A stretch of 64,000 bases of DNA from Mycobacterium sp. MS1601 (GCF_001984215.1 NZ_CP019420.1:1674001-1738000); one strand, 5' to 3'; positions 7,569 through 19,565 are shown, numbered from the stretch's first letter. Numbers and translations: made by a program. Notes: a model not told the origin generated them from the sequence alone.

Positions 7569-9098
7569 TCAGGGGCGACGCAGCGCGGAGGCGTTGTCGT
7601 TGTCCTGCTGCACCACTCCGGCGCGGGCAGCGTTCGACAGCATGTGCTCGATGACGTTCTTGCCGAGTGCGGTCTCGCTGGGCAGCTCGATCGGGTAGTT
7701 GCCGTCGAAGCAGGCCGCGCACAACCGGGACGCGGGCTGCTCGGTGGCGCTGATCATGCCGTCGATGGAGATGTAACCCAGGGTGTCCGCACCGATCGCG
7801 TGCCGGACGGCTTCGAGCATCTCACCGCCGCCGTCGTTGGCAGCGTTGGCGATCAGTTCTGCCGGGGAGGCGAAGTCGATGCCGTAGAAGCAGGGCCATT
7901 TGACCGGCGGTGAGGCGATCCGGACATGTACCTCGACGGCGCCGGCCTCGCGCAGCATCCGGATCAGCGCGCGCTGGGTGTTGCCGCGCACGATCGAGTC
8001 GTCCACAACCACCAGCCGCTTGCCGCGGATCATGTCCCGCAGCGGATTCAGCTTGAGCCGGATGCCCTGCTGGCGGATGGTCTGCGACGGCTGGATGAAC
8101 GTGCGACCCACGTAGGCGTTCTTCATCAGGCCCTGGCCGAACGGGATACCCGACTCTTGGGCGTACCCGACGGCCGCCGGCGTGCCGGACTCCGGCACTC
8201 CGATTACGAGGTCGCCGTCGACGGGCTGTTCACGAGCCAACCGGCGGCCGATGTCGACCCGGGTGGAGTGCACCGACCGGCCACCGATGGTGCTGTCGGG
8301 ACGAGCCAGGTAGACGTACTCGAACACACACCCTTTGGGGGTGGGGTTGGCGAAGCGGGTGGACCGAACCCCGTCGGCGTCGATGGCCAGCAGCTCACCG
8401 GGTTCGATGTCGCGGACGAAGGAGGCGCCCACGATGTCGAGCGCGGCGGTCTCGGAGGCCACCACCCAGCCGCGGTCCAGCCGACCCAGTGACAGGGGGC
8501 GCACCCCGTGCGGATCACGGGCGGCATAGAGCGTGTTCTCGTCCATGAAGGTCAGACAGAAGGCGCCGCGGACGGTGGGCAGCAGCTCCAGGGCGGCCTG
8601 CTCCAGGCTGGAGTCGGCGGCGCCGTGCGCGAGCAGCGCTCCCAGGATGTCGGAGTCGGTGGTGGCGGCAGTTTCGCCGCGGTTGCTCATCAGGCCTTCG
8701 TCGCGGGCACGAGCGGCCAGCTCAGCGGTGTTGACCAGGTTGCCGTTGTGGCCAAGCGCCACCCCGGTACCCGCGGCGGTGTTGCGGAACACCGGTTGGG
8801 CGTTTTCCCAGGTGGTGGACCCGGTTGTGGAGTAGCGGCAGTGCCCGACGGCGACGTGGCCGGGCATCGCGGCCAGGGTCTGCTCGTCGAAGACCTGGCT
8901 GACCAGCCCGAGATCTTTGAACACCAACACCTGCGAGCCGTCGGCGACGGCGATACCGGCAGCTTCCTGACCGCGGTGCTGCAGGGCGTACAGGCCGTAG
9001 TAGGTGAGCTTGGCGACTTCTTCGCCAGGAGCCCAGACGCCGAATACGCCGCATTCTTCGGCGGGTGCGTTCTCGAGTTCGATCGGTTCAGCGGTCAC
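7569..9098 (-). CDS. purF: Amidophosphoribosyltransferase
   Basis: PurF makes phosphoribosylamine from PRPP and glutamine, the committed step of purine synthesis. The 509-residue protein has a short N-terminal propeptide ending AEE before CGVFG, so Cys16 becomes the N-terminal nucleophile after cleavage, as in the Bacillus-type enzyme. The PRPP-binding motif VVVDDSIVRGNT is near residues 361-372. Cysteines in the C-terminal LCAACF segment fit the Fe-S form. The start is GTG at 9098 with AGGAG about 10 bases upstream. It follows the SCP-like gene on the same strand with a 183-bp gap that probably carries its promoter. Confidence 0.97.
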   Translation of the reverse strand: MTAEPIELENAPAEECGVFGVWAPGEEVAKLTYYGLYALQHRGQEAAGIAVADGSQVLVFKDLGLVSQVFDEQTLAAMPGHVAVGHCRYSTTGSTTWENAQPVFRNTAAGTGVALGHNGNLVNTAELAARARDEGLMSNRGETAATTDSDILGALLAHGAADSSLEQAALELLPTVRGAFCLTFMDENTLYAARDPHGVRPLSLGRLDRGWVVASETAALDIVGASFVRDIEPGELLAIDADGVRSTRFANPTPKGCVFEYVYLARPDSTIGGRSVHSTRVDIGRRLAREQPVDGDLVIGVPESGTPAAVGYAQESGIPFGQGLMKNAYVGRTFIQPSQTIRQQGIRLKLNPLRDMIRGKRLVVVDDSIVRGNTQRALIRMLREAGAVEVHVRIASPPVKWPCFYGIDFASPAELIANAANDGGGEMLEAVRHAIGADTLGYISIDGMISATEQPASRLCAACFDGNYPIELPSETALGKNVIEHMLSNAARAGVVQQDNDNASALRRP

Positions 9099-9281
9099 GT
9101 GGGGGCTGCTCCTGGGAAGCGTTCGGGTGACGCGCCCAGTCTACGGTCTGATGCCGACGCATTCATACCGGTGACGAGGCGGTTAGCGTGTCGTCCAACG
9201 CCGCGCCGTGTTCGGCCATTCCGCGGTGACCAGCAACGTGCAGCAAAACAGCCGATTTCGGGCTGATGGTCGTGATCTCCG

Positions 9282-9677
9282 TCACTCGGCGCCCAGGGGT
9301 ACCACCGGCAACCAGAGGTTGATCTCACCGGCCCGCGATCCCGACATCTGCACCCTTCCCCGGGCCACCGCGTCGGACAGAGTGAGCAGCCCGCAGGCCA
9401 GCAGCAGCCAGGTGCGGGGGTCGGTCTCCACCACGTTGGGTGGGGTGCCGCGGGTGTGACGGGGACCTTCGACGCACTGCACCGCGACGAACGGCGGTAC
9501 CCGCACCTCCACCGAGGCGCCGGGCGCCGAGGCGGCCAGACTGCGCGCGGTGAGCCGCACCGCGTCGGCGAGAACCGAGCGTTCCGGCGCCGGGGCCGAG
9601 TCGTCTCGCAGCCAGGCTTCGGTGGCCAGGACGGCGGCGCGCGTCTTGGTGGGGTCGGCGGTGTTGCGAGCGGGCAT
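9282..9677 (-). CDS. Small sterol-carrier-like family protein (Rv0807-type)
   Basis: This 131-residue protein of unknown biochemical role belongs to the actinobacterial 'sterol carrier family protein' group. Visible features are an N-terminal helix-rich half, a VEVRVPPFVAVQCVEG strand, and a conserved RGTPPNVVETDPRTWLLL segment followed by a short GEINLWLPV end. It precedes purF on the minus strand, as in M. tuberculosis (Rv0807 next to Rv0808). It is divergent from the PPOX gene with 47 bp between starts. Name is by family resemblance only; sterol binding is not shown. Confidence 0.8.
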   Translation of the reverse strand: MPARNTADPTKTRAAVLATEAWLRDDSAPAPERSVLADAVRLTARSLAASAPGASVEVRVPPFVAVQCVEGPRHTRGTPPNVVETDPRTWLLLACGLLTLSDAVARGRVQMSGSRAGEINLWLPVVPLGAE

Positions 9678-9724
9678 GGCTCCAGTATTGACCTCAACTG
9701 TTGTTGAAGTCCTAGCGTGGGGTC

Positions 9725-10165
9725 ATGGCCTTCAAACCGCACGAGATCGAGTACCTGAAGTCGGCCGACCTGGGCCGGCTCGCCACCATCCAGCCCGACG
9801 GCACTCTGCAGAACAGCCCCGTCGGGTTCACCTACAACGAGGAGCTCGAGACCATCGACGTCTCCGGTTACCGGATGTCACGCAGCCAGAAGTTCCGCAA
9901 TCTGGCGACCAATGCCGTCGTGGCGTTCGTGGTGGACGACATCGCGTCACGTAACCCGTGGCGGGTCCGTTGCCTGGAGATACGCGGCACCGCTCAGCAA
10001 GCCGAAACTCAGAACACCGCAACAGAATCCAACGGTGATGGGCTGGACTCGGCGATCATCAGGATCACACCGCGCCGGATCATCAGCTTCGGCATCGACG
10101 ACACCGAGACCGAGCCGCACCTGCTGACCACCGACAGCAGGGACGTCCCCACCACCGCGGACTAG
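9725..10165 (+). CDS. PPOX-class F420-dependent oxidoreductase/biliverdin reductase-like protein
   Basis: This 146-residue split-beta-barrel protein has the family pattern LGRLATIQPDGTLQNSPVGF near the N-terminus, KFRNLATN and VAFVVDDI in the middle, and RITPRRIISFGID near the end. Related mycobacterial proteins use the deazaflavin cofactor F420 to reduce small molecules. The segment between residues 90 and 110 (QQAETQNTATESNG) looks like a flexible loop. The ATG at 9725 is preceded by a weak GGGG. Its stop overlaps the stop of the convergent CPBP protease gene by 4 bp. Cofactor choice between FMN and F420 is inference. Confidence 0.85.
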   Translation: MAFKPHEIEYLKSADLGRLATIQPDGTLQNSPVGFTYNEELETIDVSGYRMSRSQKFRNLATNAVVAFVVDDIASRNPWRVRCLEIRGTAQQAETQNTATESNGDGLDSAIIRITPRRIISFGIDDTETEPHLLTTDSRDVPTTAD

Positions 10166-10779
10166 CCAAGACGGCCGTCGTGGGCCTGCACCAGCAGAGC
10201 CGCGAGGGCCCCGGCCTCGTTGACGGCCAGGTGCGCCAGCGCCGGTGCCAGCAGGCTCCCGCTGCGCTCAGCCAGCATGGCGAACACCCAACCCGCCAGC
10301 CCGGTCACCAGCACCGTGCCCACCACCGGCTCCCCCGCCGCCCGCGCATCCGCAATGTGACTGAGCCCGAAAGCCATGGCCTGCAACAGTTTGCCCCGTC
10401 GCGTCCCGAAGCCTCGGGCTGCCAGGACGCCGAGCACCCCGCGGTAGGCCGCTTCCTCGGACCACACCGTGCCCAACGGAATCTCGACGGCCAGCCACCA
10501 CCACGCCGGGGTGGGCAACTCACGCTCTCGCATCGCTTTTCGCACTTGCGGCAAAGCTGTGGTCGCCGCCACTCCCGCAGCCACCACAGCCGCTGCGGCC
10601 ACACCGTGCGCCACCCCGGAGCGTGGCCGCGGTCTGGCCCCGGCCGCCAGGGCCAGACCCGTTCCCAGGCCGGCCTGGATCAGCGGGTGCCTGCGGCCGG
10701 GGATCTGCAGGCCGGCGGTCAAACTCCAACCCACGAGACCGGCCGCGAACGCAAGGGCGCGTCGTTGGTCACGGTTCAT
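10162..10779 (-). CDS. CPBP-family intramembrane metalloprotease
   Basis: This 205-residue membrane protein contains the CPBP (CAAX protease, bacteriocin processing) motifs in order: EEAAYR (EE at 108-109, R113), FGLSH (H141) and HLAVN (about 183-187). Several hydrophobic helices flank them. Members are glutamate-type intramembrane peptidases related to Rce1; bacterial substrates are mostly unknown. The start overlaps the stop of the preceding hydrolase gene by 11 bp, so it belongs to the purL-side transcription unit. All catalytic motif residues are present. Confidence 0.87.
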   Translation of the reverse strand: MNRDQRRALAFAAGLVGWSLTAGLQIPGRRHPLIQAGLGTGLALAAGARPRPRSGVAHGVAAAAVVAAGVAATTALPQVRKAMRERELPTPAWWWLAVEIPLGTVWSEEAAYRGVLGVLAARGFGTRRGKLLQAMAFGLSHIADARAAGEPVVGTVLVTGLAGWVFAMLAERSGSLLAPALAHLAVNEAGALAALLVQAHDGRLG

Positions 10780-12478
10780 CGGCGCCGGCCGTCTCGTCCA
10801 AATCGGCGCGGATCCGCTCGGTGTCGGCCGGCGTCCACCCCGGCGGCGGAGCCACTGCCACCCAACCGTCGAGTACGGATTCGCCGTAGTTGTGGCCGTG
10901 CCCGCCGGGTACCGAGGAGGCGTTGGTCATGTCGGCGCTCACCTGCCAGAAGGTCACGATGGGATACCACCGCATGGATTCGGTTCGATCGCGGACCGGA
11001 GCTTCCCGGAGCCAATCCGGCCGGGAGAACAGCAGATCCGGCGACCACCACACGATCGGGTCGGAGGGATGTTGCAGGAACAGCACCCTGGTGCCCTCCC
11101 ACGGCGCGGCGGTGTCGGCGACTATCTGGGCCGGATCATTGGCCGGTGAGAACCGGACCGTCCGTCCGTCGTCGTAGCGCGGATGCACTTCGGGGGTACC
11201 GGGATCGCGGCGCACCACCAGCGCCTTCCACAGCGGGCTGGCGTTGGGCGGACCCACCCACAGCACCGAATCGAATCCCATCCGGGAGATGTCCGGCAGG
11301 AAGCCGAACGCCGCCTGCCCGGCCATCGAACCGAGGCTCTCGCCGTAGAGCACCAGTTTCGGCCGCTGTTCCGCAGGCAGCCGCACCCAACGCTGGTGCA
11401 CGGCGTCGATGAGCATGCGACCCGAGTCCATCGACGTTTCGCGGTCGCCCAGGAACGAGATCCAGCTGGGCAGATAGGAATATTGCAGCGCCACCATGGC
11501 GGTGTCGCCGTTGTACATCAGCTCCAGTGCCCTGGCGGCCACCGGATTCACCCAGCCGGTGCCGGTGGTCGGAACGATGACCAGCAGTTCACGCTCGAAG
11601 GCGCCGGTGCGTTCCAGTTCCGAGAGCAGTACCGCCATCCGCTGCTCGGCGGTCTCGGCGGTCTGCAGCCCCGCGTACACACGCACCGGTTCCAGCGCCG
11701 GCCGGCCGTTCACCCGTTCCAGTTCGGCGGCGTCGGGTCCACCGGCCACGAAGTTGCGGCCCTGGTAACCGAGGGTGTCCCACGCCGCGAAAGAGTCTGG
11801 GCTGCCGGATCTCTGGGGCGCCAGTGGCTGTTCCACACCGTCGCGGGTGGTGTAGTCCTGCGGCTGGAACACCCGGTTGGCGCCGGCCAGGAAACCCCGC
11901 AGCAGCACACCGTTGACCAAGGTGATCACCACCACCGCCACCACCGCGGTGCCGATGAACAGTGCCACCTCGTCGTTGACCCGCCAGCGTCGAATCAGAA
12001 AACGGGCCATCACCTTCACCGCGTCCAGCAGGATGCGTGCGACACCTACCAGGACGCCGCAGACCACCGCAGCCAACAGCACCGTCCGGTAGTAACCCGC
12101 CGTGGCCGGCCCCTCGATGCCCATCAGCGCGGAGACCTGGCGCTGCCAGGCCGCGGCGGGCACCACGATCAACAGGCAGGCGGCCACCGACCCGACCACC
12201 GTCGCGGCTTTCAACGCATACAGCACCCGCCTGGGCGGTGGCCACCACGTCCTGCGGCGAAGCACCAAGCGCCGAAACAGTTTTCCGACAAGCACACCCA
12301 GCCCGTAACCGATCGCGGCGTTGATGCCACCGATCAGTCCGGCGAACAGCCAGTCCCGCGGCAACAGCGACGGGGTGAGCGACAGGCAGAAGAACAGCGC
12401 ACCCACCGCGGCACCGAAGAAATCCAGTCGCACCAGTCCCCAGGCCCACTCGAGCAGGGGATGGCGCTCCGGGATCAT
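10769..12478 (-). CDS. Membrane-anchored alpha/beta-hydrolase (Abhydrolase_9 type)
   Basis: This 569-residue protein has an N-terminal half with about four transmembrane helices (starting LDFFGAAVGALFFCLSL) and a C-terminal alpha/beta-hydrolase domain. The nucleophile motif GESLGSMAG lies near 377-385 and a late HNYGESVLDGW segment supplies the probable histidine. This arrangement is characteristic of the actinobacterial DUF2319/Abhydrolase_9 family. Lipid or ester substrates are likely but not established. It starts 24 bp after purL and overlaps the CPBP gene. Confidence 0.85.
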   Translation of the reverse strand: MIPERHPLLEWAWGLVRLDFFGAAVGALFFCLSLTPSLLPRDWLFAGLIGGINAAIGYGLGVLVGKLFRRLVLRRRTWWPPPRRVLYALKAATVVGSVAACLLIVVPAAAWQRQVSALMGIEGPATAGYYRTVLLAAVVCGVLVGVARILLDAVKVMARFLIRRWRVNDEVALFIGTAVVAVVVITLVNGVLLRGFLAGANRVFQPQDYTTRDGVEQPLAPQRSGSPDSFAAWDTLGYQGRNFVAGGPDAAELERVNGRPALEPVRVYAGLQTAETAEQRMAVLLSELERTGAFERELLVIVPTTGTGWVNPVAARALELMYNGDTAMVALQYSYLPSWISFLGDRETSMDSGRMLIDAVHQRWVRLPAEQRPKLVLYGESLGSMAGQAAFGFLPDISRMGFDSVLWVGPPNASPLWKALVVRRDPGTPEVHPRYDDGRTVRFSPANDPAQIVADTAAPWEGTRVLFLQHPSDPIVWWSPDLLFSRPDWLREAPVRDRTESMRWYPIVTFWQVSADMTNASSVPGGHGHNYGESVLDGWVAVAPPPGWTPADTERIRADLDETAGADEP

Positions 12479-12502
12479 CGGGTCGCCGTCATCACAACGG
12501 CG

Positions 12503-14796
<2,294 letters not shown>

Positions 14797-14805
14797 CGGA
14801 ACAGC

Positions 14806-16008
14806 TTATTCGCTCCGCGCACGGGCGAACGCCCGCGCCGCCGCCGGGGCGCCGAATCCGTGCAACAACACGCTCCCCAGCACCACGACCACCAGGATCA
14901 ACAGGATGGTGTTCTCGTCGCCGCCCTCGATCACATTGAAGGCCAGCAGCCCGAACACGATCGACGAGGCCCCTCGCGGTCCCAGCCAGCCCAGCAGCAA
15001 TCGCTGCGACCAGGGGAAACCGGATCGCAGCATCGCCAGCTCGACCGGGAGCATGCGGATGAGGGTCAGGGCCAGCAGGCAAAACACCACAATGCCCACC
15101 GTCAGGTCGGCCCGCCAGTATGCGATCAACGCCACACCGCCCAGGACGAACCACATCGCCGACGTCAGCAGAAAGCCGATGTCGTCGAGCAGTTCCAGCT
15201 CGTGCTCGGGATCGGCCGAGTGCCGGAAGACGTGATAACCGATGCCGCACAGGAAGGCCGCCACGAAGCCGTTGGCGCCAACAGCGAGGCTCAGCGTGTA
15301 GGCCAGCGCCGGTGCCACGACGACGATGACGCGCCCCGATTGCCGGGTGGTGAGGCCGGCCCGGTCCGCGGCGTTGGCGGCCACGGCCAGCCCGGCTCCG
15401 ACGCCCAGCCCGACGACGATGGCCAGCACCGCGTGCGGCACCGCACTGCTGACCTGTTCCCAGAGGGTGTCCGCGCCGTCCTGATGGTCGGCCATCGCCA
15501 GTGCGAAGACGAAGACCGGCGAGATGATGCCGTCGTTGTACCCGGCCTCCACGTTGAGCAGTTTCCTGACGCGGGAGGGCACCTGCACGTCGCGGATGGT
15601 GTTCGGGGACGGGGCGAAGTCGATGGGCACCACAATGCAGGCGATGATCAACACGATGGGCCACGACAGCCCCGGCAGCAGCCACAGTCCCAGTGCCACA
15701 GCCAGTGCGAGACTCAGCGGCAGCGCGAGGAACAGTAGCCGCGTCGCTGACCGCGGGTAGGCCCCCAGCAGCCCGGATCGGATGGTGTTGGCGTCGACGA
15801 AGAGCAGCACCGCGAGGATGATCTGCGCAGCGTGCTCAGCGGTCTCCGAGTTCAGCGTGTCCGCGAGGGTTCCGTGCGTGGTGTACTCCACCACCGCCCC
15901 CGCGAGCACCAGCAGCAACGGCGAGGAGATGCGCAGGCGTTCCAGACGCGCCGCGGCCAGCCCCCACGCTGCCAACACGATCGAGATGACGACGATCGAC
16001 AGCAGCAC
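14806..16008 (-). CDS. Cation:proton antiporter (CPA1-like)
   Basis: This protein of about 400 residues has some twelve hydrophobic helices. Typical monovalent cation/proton exchanger segments include VPIDFAPSPNTIRDV, the N/D-containing GYNDGIISPVFVFAL and the late WLGPRGASSIVFGLLA. Such proteins regulate cytoplasmic pH and Na+ or K+. I chose the GTG at 16008, which places the first membrane helix at the N-terminus; the longer frame overlaps the VOC gene. It lies between the VOC gene (26 bp upstream) and purL (9 bp downstream), suggesting one transcript. Ion specificity is unknown. Confidence 0.87.
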   Translation of the reverse strand: MLLSIVVISIVLAAWGLAAARLERLRISSPLLLVLAGAVVEYTTHGTLADTLNSETAEHAAQIILAVLLFVDANTIRSGLLGAYPRSATRLLFLALPLSLALAVALGLWLLPGLSWPIVLIIACIVVPIDFAPSPNTIRDVQVPSRVRKLLNVEAGYNDGIISPVFVFALAMADHQDGADTLWEQVSSAVPHAVLAIVVGLGVGAGLAVAANAADRAGLTTRQSGRVIVVVAPALAYTLSLAVGANGFVAAFLCGIGYHVFRHSADPEHELELLDDIGFLLTSAMWFVLGGVALIAYWRADLTVGIVVFCLLALTLIRMLPVELAMLRSGFPWSQRLLLGWLGPRGASSIVFGLLAFNVIEGGDENTILLILVVVVLGSVLLHGFGAPAAARAFARARSE

Positions 16009-16034
16009 GCAGCAATCTAACCAGCGGCGACTGA

Positions 16035-16397
16035 TCAGTCGCTGGGCGCCGCCACGCAGAAGGCGTTGCCGTCCGGGTCCGCGAACACCACCCAACTGAA
16101 CTCGGGCCCGAAATCATGCCTGCCCGTTTCGACGGCCCCCAGCGACACCAGGCGCTGCACTTCCTGTTCGAGGTCTCGCGCCGAGAAGTCCAGGTGCACC
16201 CTGTTCTTCCCCGGCGTCGGATCCTCGACGCGCTGGAAACCCAGCCTTGGGCCCGACTCCTGTACCACCATCACGAACTCGCCCGGGGCCACCGCATTGA
16301 CGGTGCCCGCCACGGCCTCGGCCCACCACTGCGCCAGACGGTCAGGGTCGGTGCAGTCGAACGTGATCATCTCCACGGCCAAGCTCATTGACGTCAT
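16035..16397 (-). CDS. VOC-family (glyoxalase/bleomycin resistance-like) protein
   Basis: This 120-residue protein forms two beta-alpha-beta-beta-beta modules. Visible patterns are FDCTDPDRLAQWWAEA at the N-terminus, GKNRVHLDFSARD in the middle and FADPDGNAFCV at the C-terminus. The family includes dioxygenases, glyoxalases and drug-binding proteins; most genomic members lack an assigned substrate. The counterpart appears to be M. tuberculosis Rv0801, next to pepC (Rv0800) as here. It is 15 bp downstream of the aminopeptidase gene. Confidence 0.85.
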   Translation of the reverse strand: MTSMSLAVEMITFDCTDPDRLAQWWAEAVAGTVNAVAPGEFVMVVQESGPRLGFQRVEDPTPGKNRVHLDFSARDLEQEVQRLVSLGAVETGRHDFGPEFSWVVFADPDGNAFCVAAPSD

Positions 16398-16412
16398 GTC
16401 CGCCAGGCTAGG

Positions 16413-17675
16413 TCAGCCCGGTGACAGAAAAGCCCGGAGTGCCGCGGCGTAGGTGACCACATCGTGTGCCCCCATCAGCTCACGCGCCGAGTGCATGGCC
16501 AGCTGCGGGGCGCCGACGTCGACGGTGGGGATACCGGTGCGCGCCGACGTCATGGGCCCGATGGTGGAACCGCACGGCAGGTCCGCGCGGTGCTCGTAGC
16601 GCTGCAGCGGCACCCCGGCCTGGCGGCAGGCCAGCTCGAATGCCGCGGCGGTGCGCCCGTCGGTGGCGTAACGCAGGTTGGGCTGCACCTTGAGTACGGG
16701 TCCGCCGTTGACCTCGATCAGGTGACCCGGTTCGTGGCGATCCGGGTAGTTGGGGTGGGTGGCGTGGGCCATGTCGCCGGAGGCCACCAGGGAACCGGTG
16801 AGCACCCGCAGGAAGTCCTCCCGCTGTCCCCCGGCAGCGAGCACGATCCGCTCCAGCGTCGTGATCAGCAGATCGGACTGCGCGCCGTGATCCGATGTCG
16901 ACCCGACCTCTTCGTGGTCGAACAGGGCAAGCACCGGGATGTGCGCTCCGGGTGCTGCGGACAGGAACGCTTCCAGCCCGGCATAGCAGGTGCCCTGGTT
17001 GTCCAGCCGGGGCGCGCTGATGAATTCTGCGTGGGTGCCCCAGACCACCGATGGTGTGAGGTCGTGGGTCATCAGGTCGAAAGCGAGCACGTCGGTGGGG
17101 TCGATGCCCGATTCGCGGGCCACGTGATCGACGAACGCCCCGGGACCGCCCGTCGCCCACACGGCGTTGACGTGCCGCTGCGGATCCGGTGACACCCCCT
17201 TGCGGTCATCGGAGAGGTGGATCGCCAGTTGCGGCACCCGCAGCAACGGCGCGTCGATCCGCACCAGGTGGTGGGAGATGCCCACACCGTCGCGAACCGA
17301 CAGCCGCCCGCTGATCCCGAGGTCACGATCCAGCCAGGAGTTCAGCCATGCTCCGCCGTAGGGCTGCAGCGCCACCAACGTCCACCCCGCCACCGCCCGA
17401 TCGGGGTGCTGTTTGACCCGTAGGTTGGGGCTGTCGGTGTGCCCGCCCACCACTCGGAACGGCCTGCCGGTGTCGCCTTCGCTGTTCCAGGCCACCAGCG
17501 ATCCGGCGCGCAGTACGAAGTACTGACCGTTGCCCGGCCACAGCTGCGACTCCGACAGTTCGGTGTAGCCGGCGGCACGCAGCCGCGCCGCCACGGTCTC
17601 ACACACGTGGTACGGCGACGGTGATGCGTCGATGAACTCACACAGGTTCTGGGGGCTAGCAGGCATATTCACCAT
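16413..17675 (-). CDS. pepC: M18-family aminopeptidase
   Basis: This 420-residue cytoplasmic zinc aminopeptidase removes N-terminal residues, usually acidic ones, from peptides. Metal and catalytic motifs are in place: GGHTDSPNL (H79), APRLDNQGT (D225), FDHEEVGS (253-259) and AMHSARE with a late His. Length and motif order match the M18 family. The ATG at 17675 has GGAG eight bases upstream; an ATG at 17666 is the alternative. The gene is divergent from the DyP peroxidase with 42 bp between starts. It leads the pepC-VOC-antiporter-purL unit. Confidence 0.93.
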   Translation of the reverse strand: MVNMPASPQNLCEFIDASPSPYHVCETVAARLRAAGYTELSESQLWPGNGQYFVLRAGSLVAWNSEGDTGRPFRVVGGHTDSPNLRVKQHPDRAVAGWTLVALQPYGGAWLNSWLDRDLGISGRLSVRDGVGISHHLVRIDAPLLRVPQLAIHLSDDRKGVSPDPQRHVNAVWATGGPGAFVDHVARESGIDPTDVLAFDLMTHDLTPSVVWGTHAEFISAPRLDNQGTCYAGLEAFLSAAPGAHIPVLALFDHEEVGSTSDHGAQSDLLITTLERIVLAAGGQREDFLRVLTGSLVASGDMAHATHPNYPDRHEPGHLIEVNGGPVLKVQPNLRYATDGRTAAAFELACRQAGVPLQRYEHRADLPCGSTIGPMTSARTGIPTVDVGAPQLAMHSARELMGAHDVVTYAAALRAFLSPG

Positions 17676-17717
17676 CTTTGTCGCTCCGAACGCAGCCGTT
17701 GCCGTTAGGGTCACATC

Positions 17718-18734
17718 GTGCCTGACGGACAGCCCCAACCGATCCTGGCGCCGTTGACCCCTGCGGCCATCTTCATGGTGGCCACCATCGCCGACGGCGG
17801 CGAGGAGACGGTGCACGACGCGCTCGCCGACCTGTCGGGCCTGGTGCGCGCGGTTGGGTTCCGCGACCCTTCCAAGCACCTGTCGATGATCACCTCGATC
17901 GGCTCCGACGCCTGGGACCGGTTGTTCACCGGACCACGCCCGGCGCAGCTGCACCCGTTCGTCGAGATCACCGGTCCGCGCCATCATGCGCCGTCGACGC
18001 CGGGAGACCTGCTGTTTCACCTGCGCGCCGAAACCCTGGACTTCTGTTTCGAACTCGCCGGCCACGTGATCCGGTCCATGGCGGGCGCGGTGTCGGTGGT
18101 CGACGAGGTGCACGGATTCCGGTTCTTCGACAACCGGGACCTGATGGGTTTCGTCGACGGCACCGAGAACCCCGACGGCCCGGTGGCCGTCAACGCCACC
18201 GCCATCGGCGCCGAGGATCCTGATTTCGCCGGCGGGTGTTACGTCCACGTACAGAAGTACGTGCACGACATGAGCGGCTGGAACGCGCTCAGTGTCACCG
18301 AGCAGGAGCACGTCATCGGACGTAGCAAGCTCGAGGACATCGAACTCGATGACGCCACCAAACCCGCGAACTCCCATGTGGCGCTGAACGTCATCTCCGA
18401 CGCCGACGGCAACGAACTCAAGATCGTCCGGCACAACATGCCGTTCGGCGAGATCGGCAAGGGCGAGTTCGGCACCTACTACATCGGGTACTCGCGTACG
18501 CCCGCGGTCACCGAACGCATGCTCAACAACATGTTCCTGGGTGATCCGCCGGGCAACACCGACCGCATCCTGGATTTCTCCACCGCACTCACCGGCTGCC
18601 TGTTCTTCAGTCCGCCGGCCGATTTCCTGGACGACCCACCGCCCCTTCCCGAAGCGGGGCAGGCGCAGGAAGCCATCGAAACACCCTCGTACCGCGGCTC
18701 ATTGGCGATCGGCAGCTTGAAAGGAAGACAATGA
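17718..18734 (+). CDS. DyP-type dye-decolorizing heme peroxidase, encapsulin cargo
   Basis: This 338-residue heme peroxidase carries the family motif GFVDGTENP (about 144-152) with the catalytic Asp. The proximal heme His is probably the one in VRHNMPFGE near residue 239. The C-terminal tail ends in [11 protein letters not shown], which matches the encapsulin cargo-loading peptide found on M. tuberculosis DyP (Rv0799c). The next gene encodes the shell protein and overlaps by ATGA, so cargo and shell are translationally coupled. Likely role is peroxide-dependent oxidation inside a protein nanocompartment. Start is GTG. Confidence 0.95.
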   Translation: MPDGQPQPILAPLTPAAIFMVATIADGGEETVHDALADLSGLVRAVGFRDPSKHLSMITSIGSDAWDRLFTGPRPAQLHPFVEITGPRHHAPSTPGDLLFHLRAETLDFCFELAGHVIRSMAGAVSVVDEVHGFRFFDNRDLMGFVDGTENPDGPVAVNATAIGAEDPDFAGGCYVHVQKYVHDMSGWNALSVTEQEHVIGRSKLEDIELDDATKPANSHVALNVISDADGNELKIVRHNMPFGEIGKGEFGTYYIGYSRTPAVTERMLNNMFLGDPPGNTDRILDFSTALTGCLFFSPPADFLDDPPPLPEAGQAQEAIETPSYRGSLAIGSLKGRQ

Positions 18735-19531
18735 ACAACCTCTACCGCGAGCTGGCTCCTGTCACCACCGCGGCCTGGGCGGAGATCGAGCTCGAGGCCA
18801 CGCGAACCTTCAAGCGCCACATCGCCGGTCGCCGGGTGGTGGATGTCAGCGAGCCGGGCGGTCCGGTCACCGCGGCCGTGAGCACCGGGCATCTGCTCGA
18901 TGCACCGTCACCCAGCGACGGCGTGGTCGCCCACCTGCGGGAAAGCCGTCCGCTGGTGCGGCTGCGGGTGCCGTTCACGGTCAACCGCACCGACATCGAC
19001 GACGTCGAACGCGGGTCGCAGGACTCTGACTGGGACCCGGTGAAGGAGGCCGCCCGCAAGCTCGCGTTCGCCGAGGACCGGGCCATCTTCGAGGGCTACG
19101 AGGCGGCGGGCATCGGCGGCATCCGCAAGTGCAGTTCCAACCCCGCACTCGCATTGCCCGAGGACCCGCGAGAAATCCCGGACGTCATCGCCCAGGCCCT
19201 GTCGGAACTGCGACTGGCCGGTGTCGACGGCCCGTACGCGGTGTTGCTCTCGGCGGACGTCTACACCCAGGTCGCCGAGACCACCGCCCACGGGTATCCG
19301 ATCCTCGAGCACATCAACCGACTGGTCGACGGGGACATCATCTGGGCCCCGGCCATCGACGGTGCGTTCGTATTGTCCACGCGCGGTGGCGATTTTGATC
19401 TGCAGCTCGGTACGGACGTGGCAATCGGATACCTGTCGCACGATGCCGAGACCGTGCAGCTGTACCTAGACGAGACGCTGACGTTCCTGTGCTACACCGC
19501 CGAGGCGTCGGTGTCGCTCAGCCGCCCGTAG
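18731..19531 (+). CDS. Encapsulin nanocompartment shell protein (Cfp29-type, family 1)
   Basis: This 266-residue protein has an HK97 phage capsid-like fold and self-assembles into a hollow shell that packages proteins bearing the C-terminal targeting peptide. It aligns along its full length with M. tuberculosis Cfp29/Rv0798c, with the N-terminal [10 protein letters not shown], the KRHIAGRRVVDV segment, FEGYEAAGIGGI and the C-terminal LDETLTFLCYTAEAS. No part is missing. It follows the DyP gene with an ATGA overlap. The 80 bp downstream hold a direct repeat belonging to the next operon. Confidence 0.97.
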   Translation: MNNLYRELAPVTTAAWAEIELEATRTFKRHIAGRRVVDVSEPGGPVTAAVSTGHLLDAPSPSDGVVAHLRESRPLVRLRVPFTVNRTDIDDVERGSQDSDWDPVKEAARKLAFAEDRAIFEGYEAAGIGGIRKCSSNPALALPEDPREIPDVIAQALSELRLAGVDGPYAVLLSADVYTQVAETTAHGYPILEHINRLVDGDIIWAPAIDGAFVLSTRGGDFDLQLGTDVAIGYLSHDAETVQLYLDETLTFLCYTAEASVSLSRP

Positions 19532-19545
19532 CCCGCCCGACTGTG

Positions 19546-19565
19546 AAGATCTGCTCAAGATCTGC
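19546..19565 (+). promoter_or_regulatory. Direct repeat, candidate response-regulator box upstream of the two-component operon
   Basis: AAGATCTGC occurs at 19546-19554 and again at 19557-19565, an exact 9-base repeat with an 11-base period. OmpR-family regulators bind tandem direct repeats spaced one helical turn apart. The pair sits 47 bp upstream of the regulator start, a good place for autoregulation. Binding is inferred. Confidence 0.4.

Noticed and set aside
18731..19531. Prophage capsid gene
   Set aside because: The HK97-like protein is a full-length Cfp29-type encapsulin with a cargo gene and no phage genes around it.
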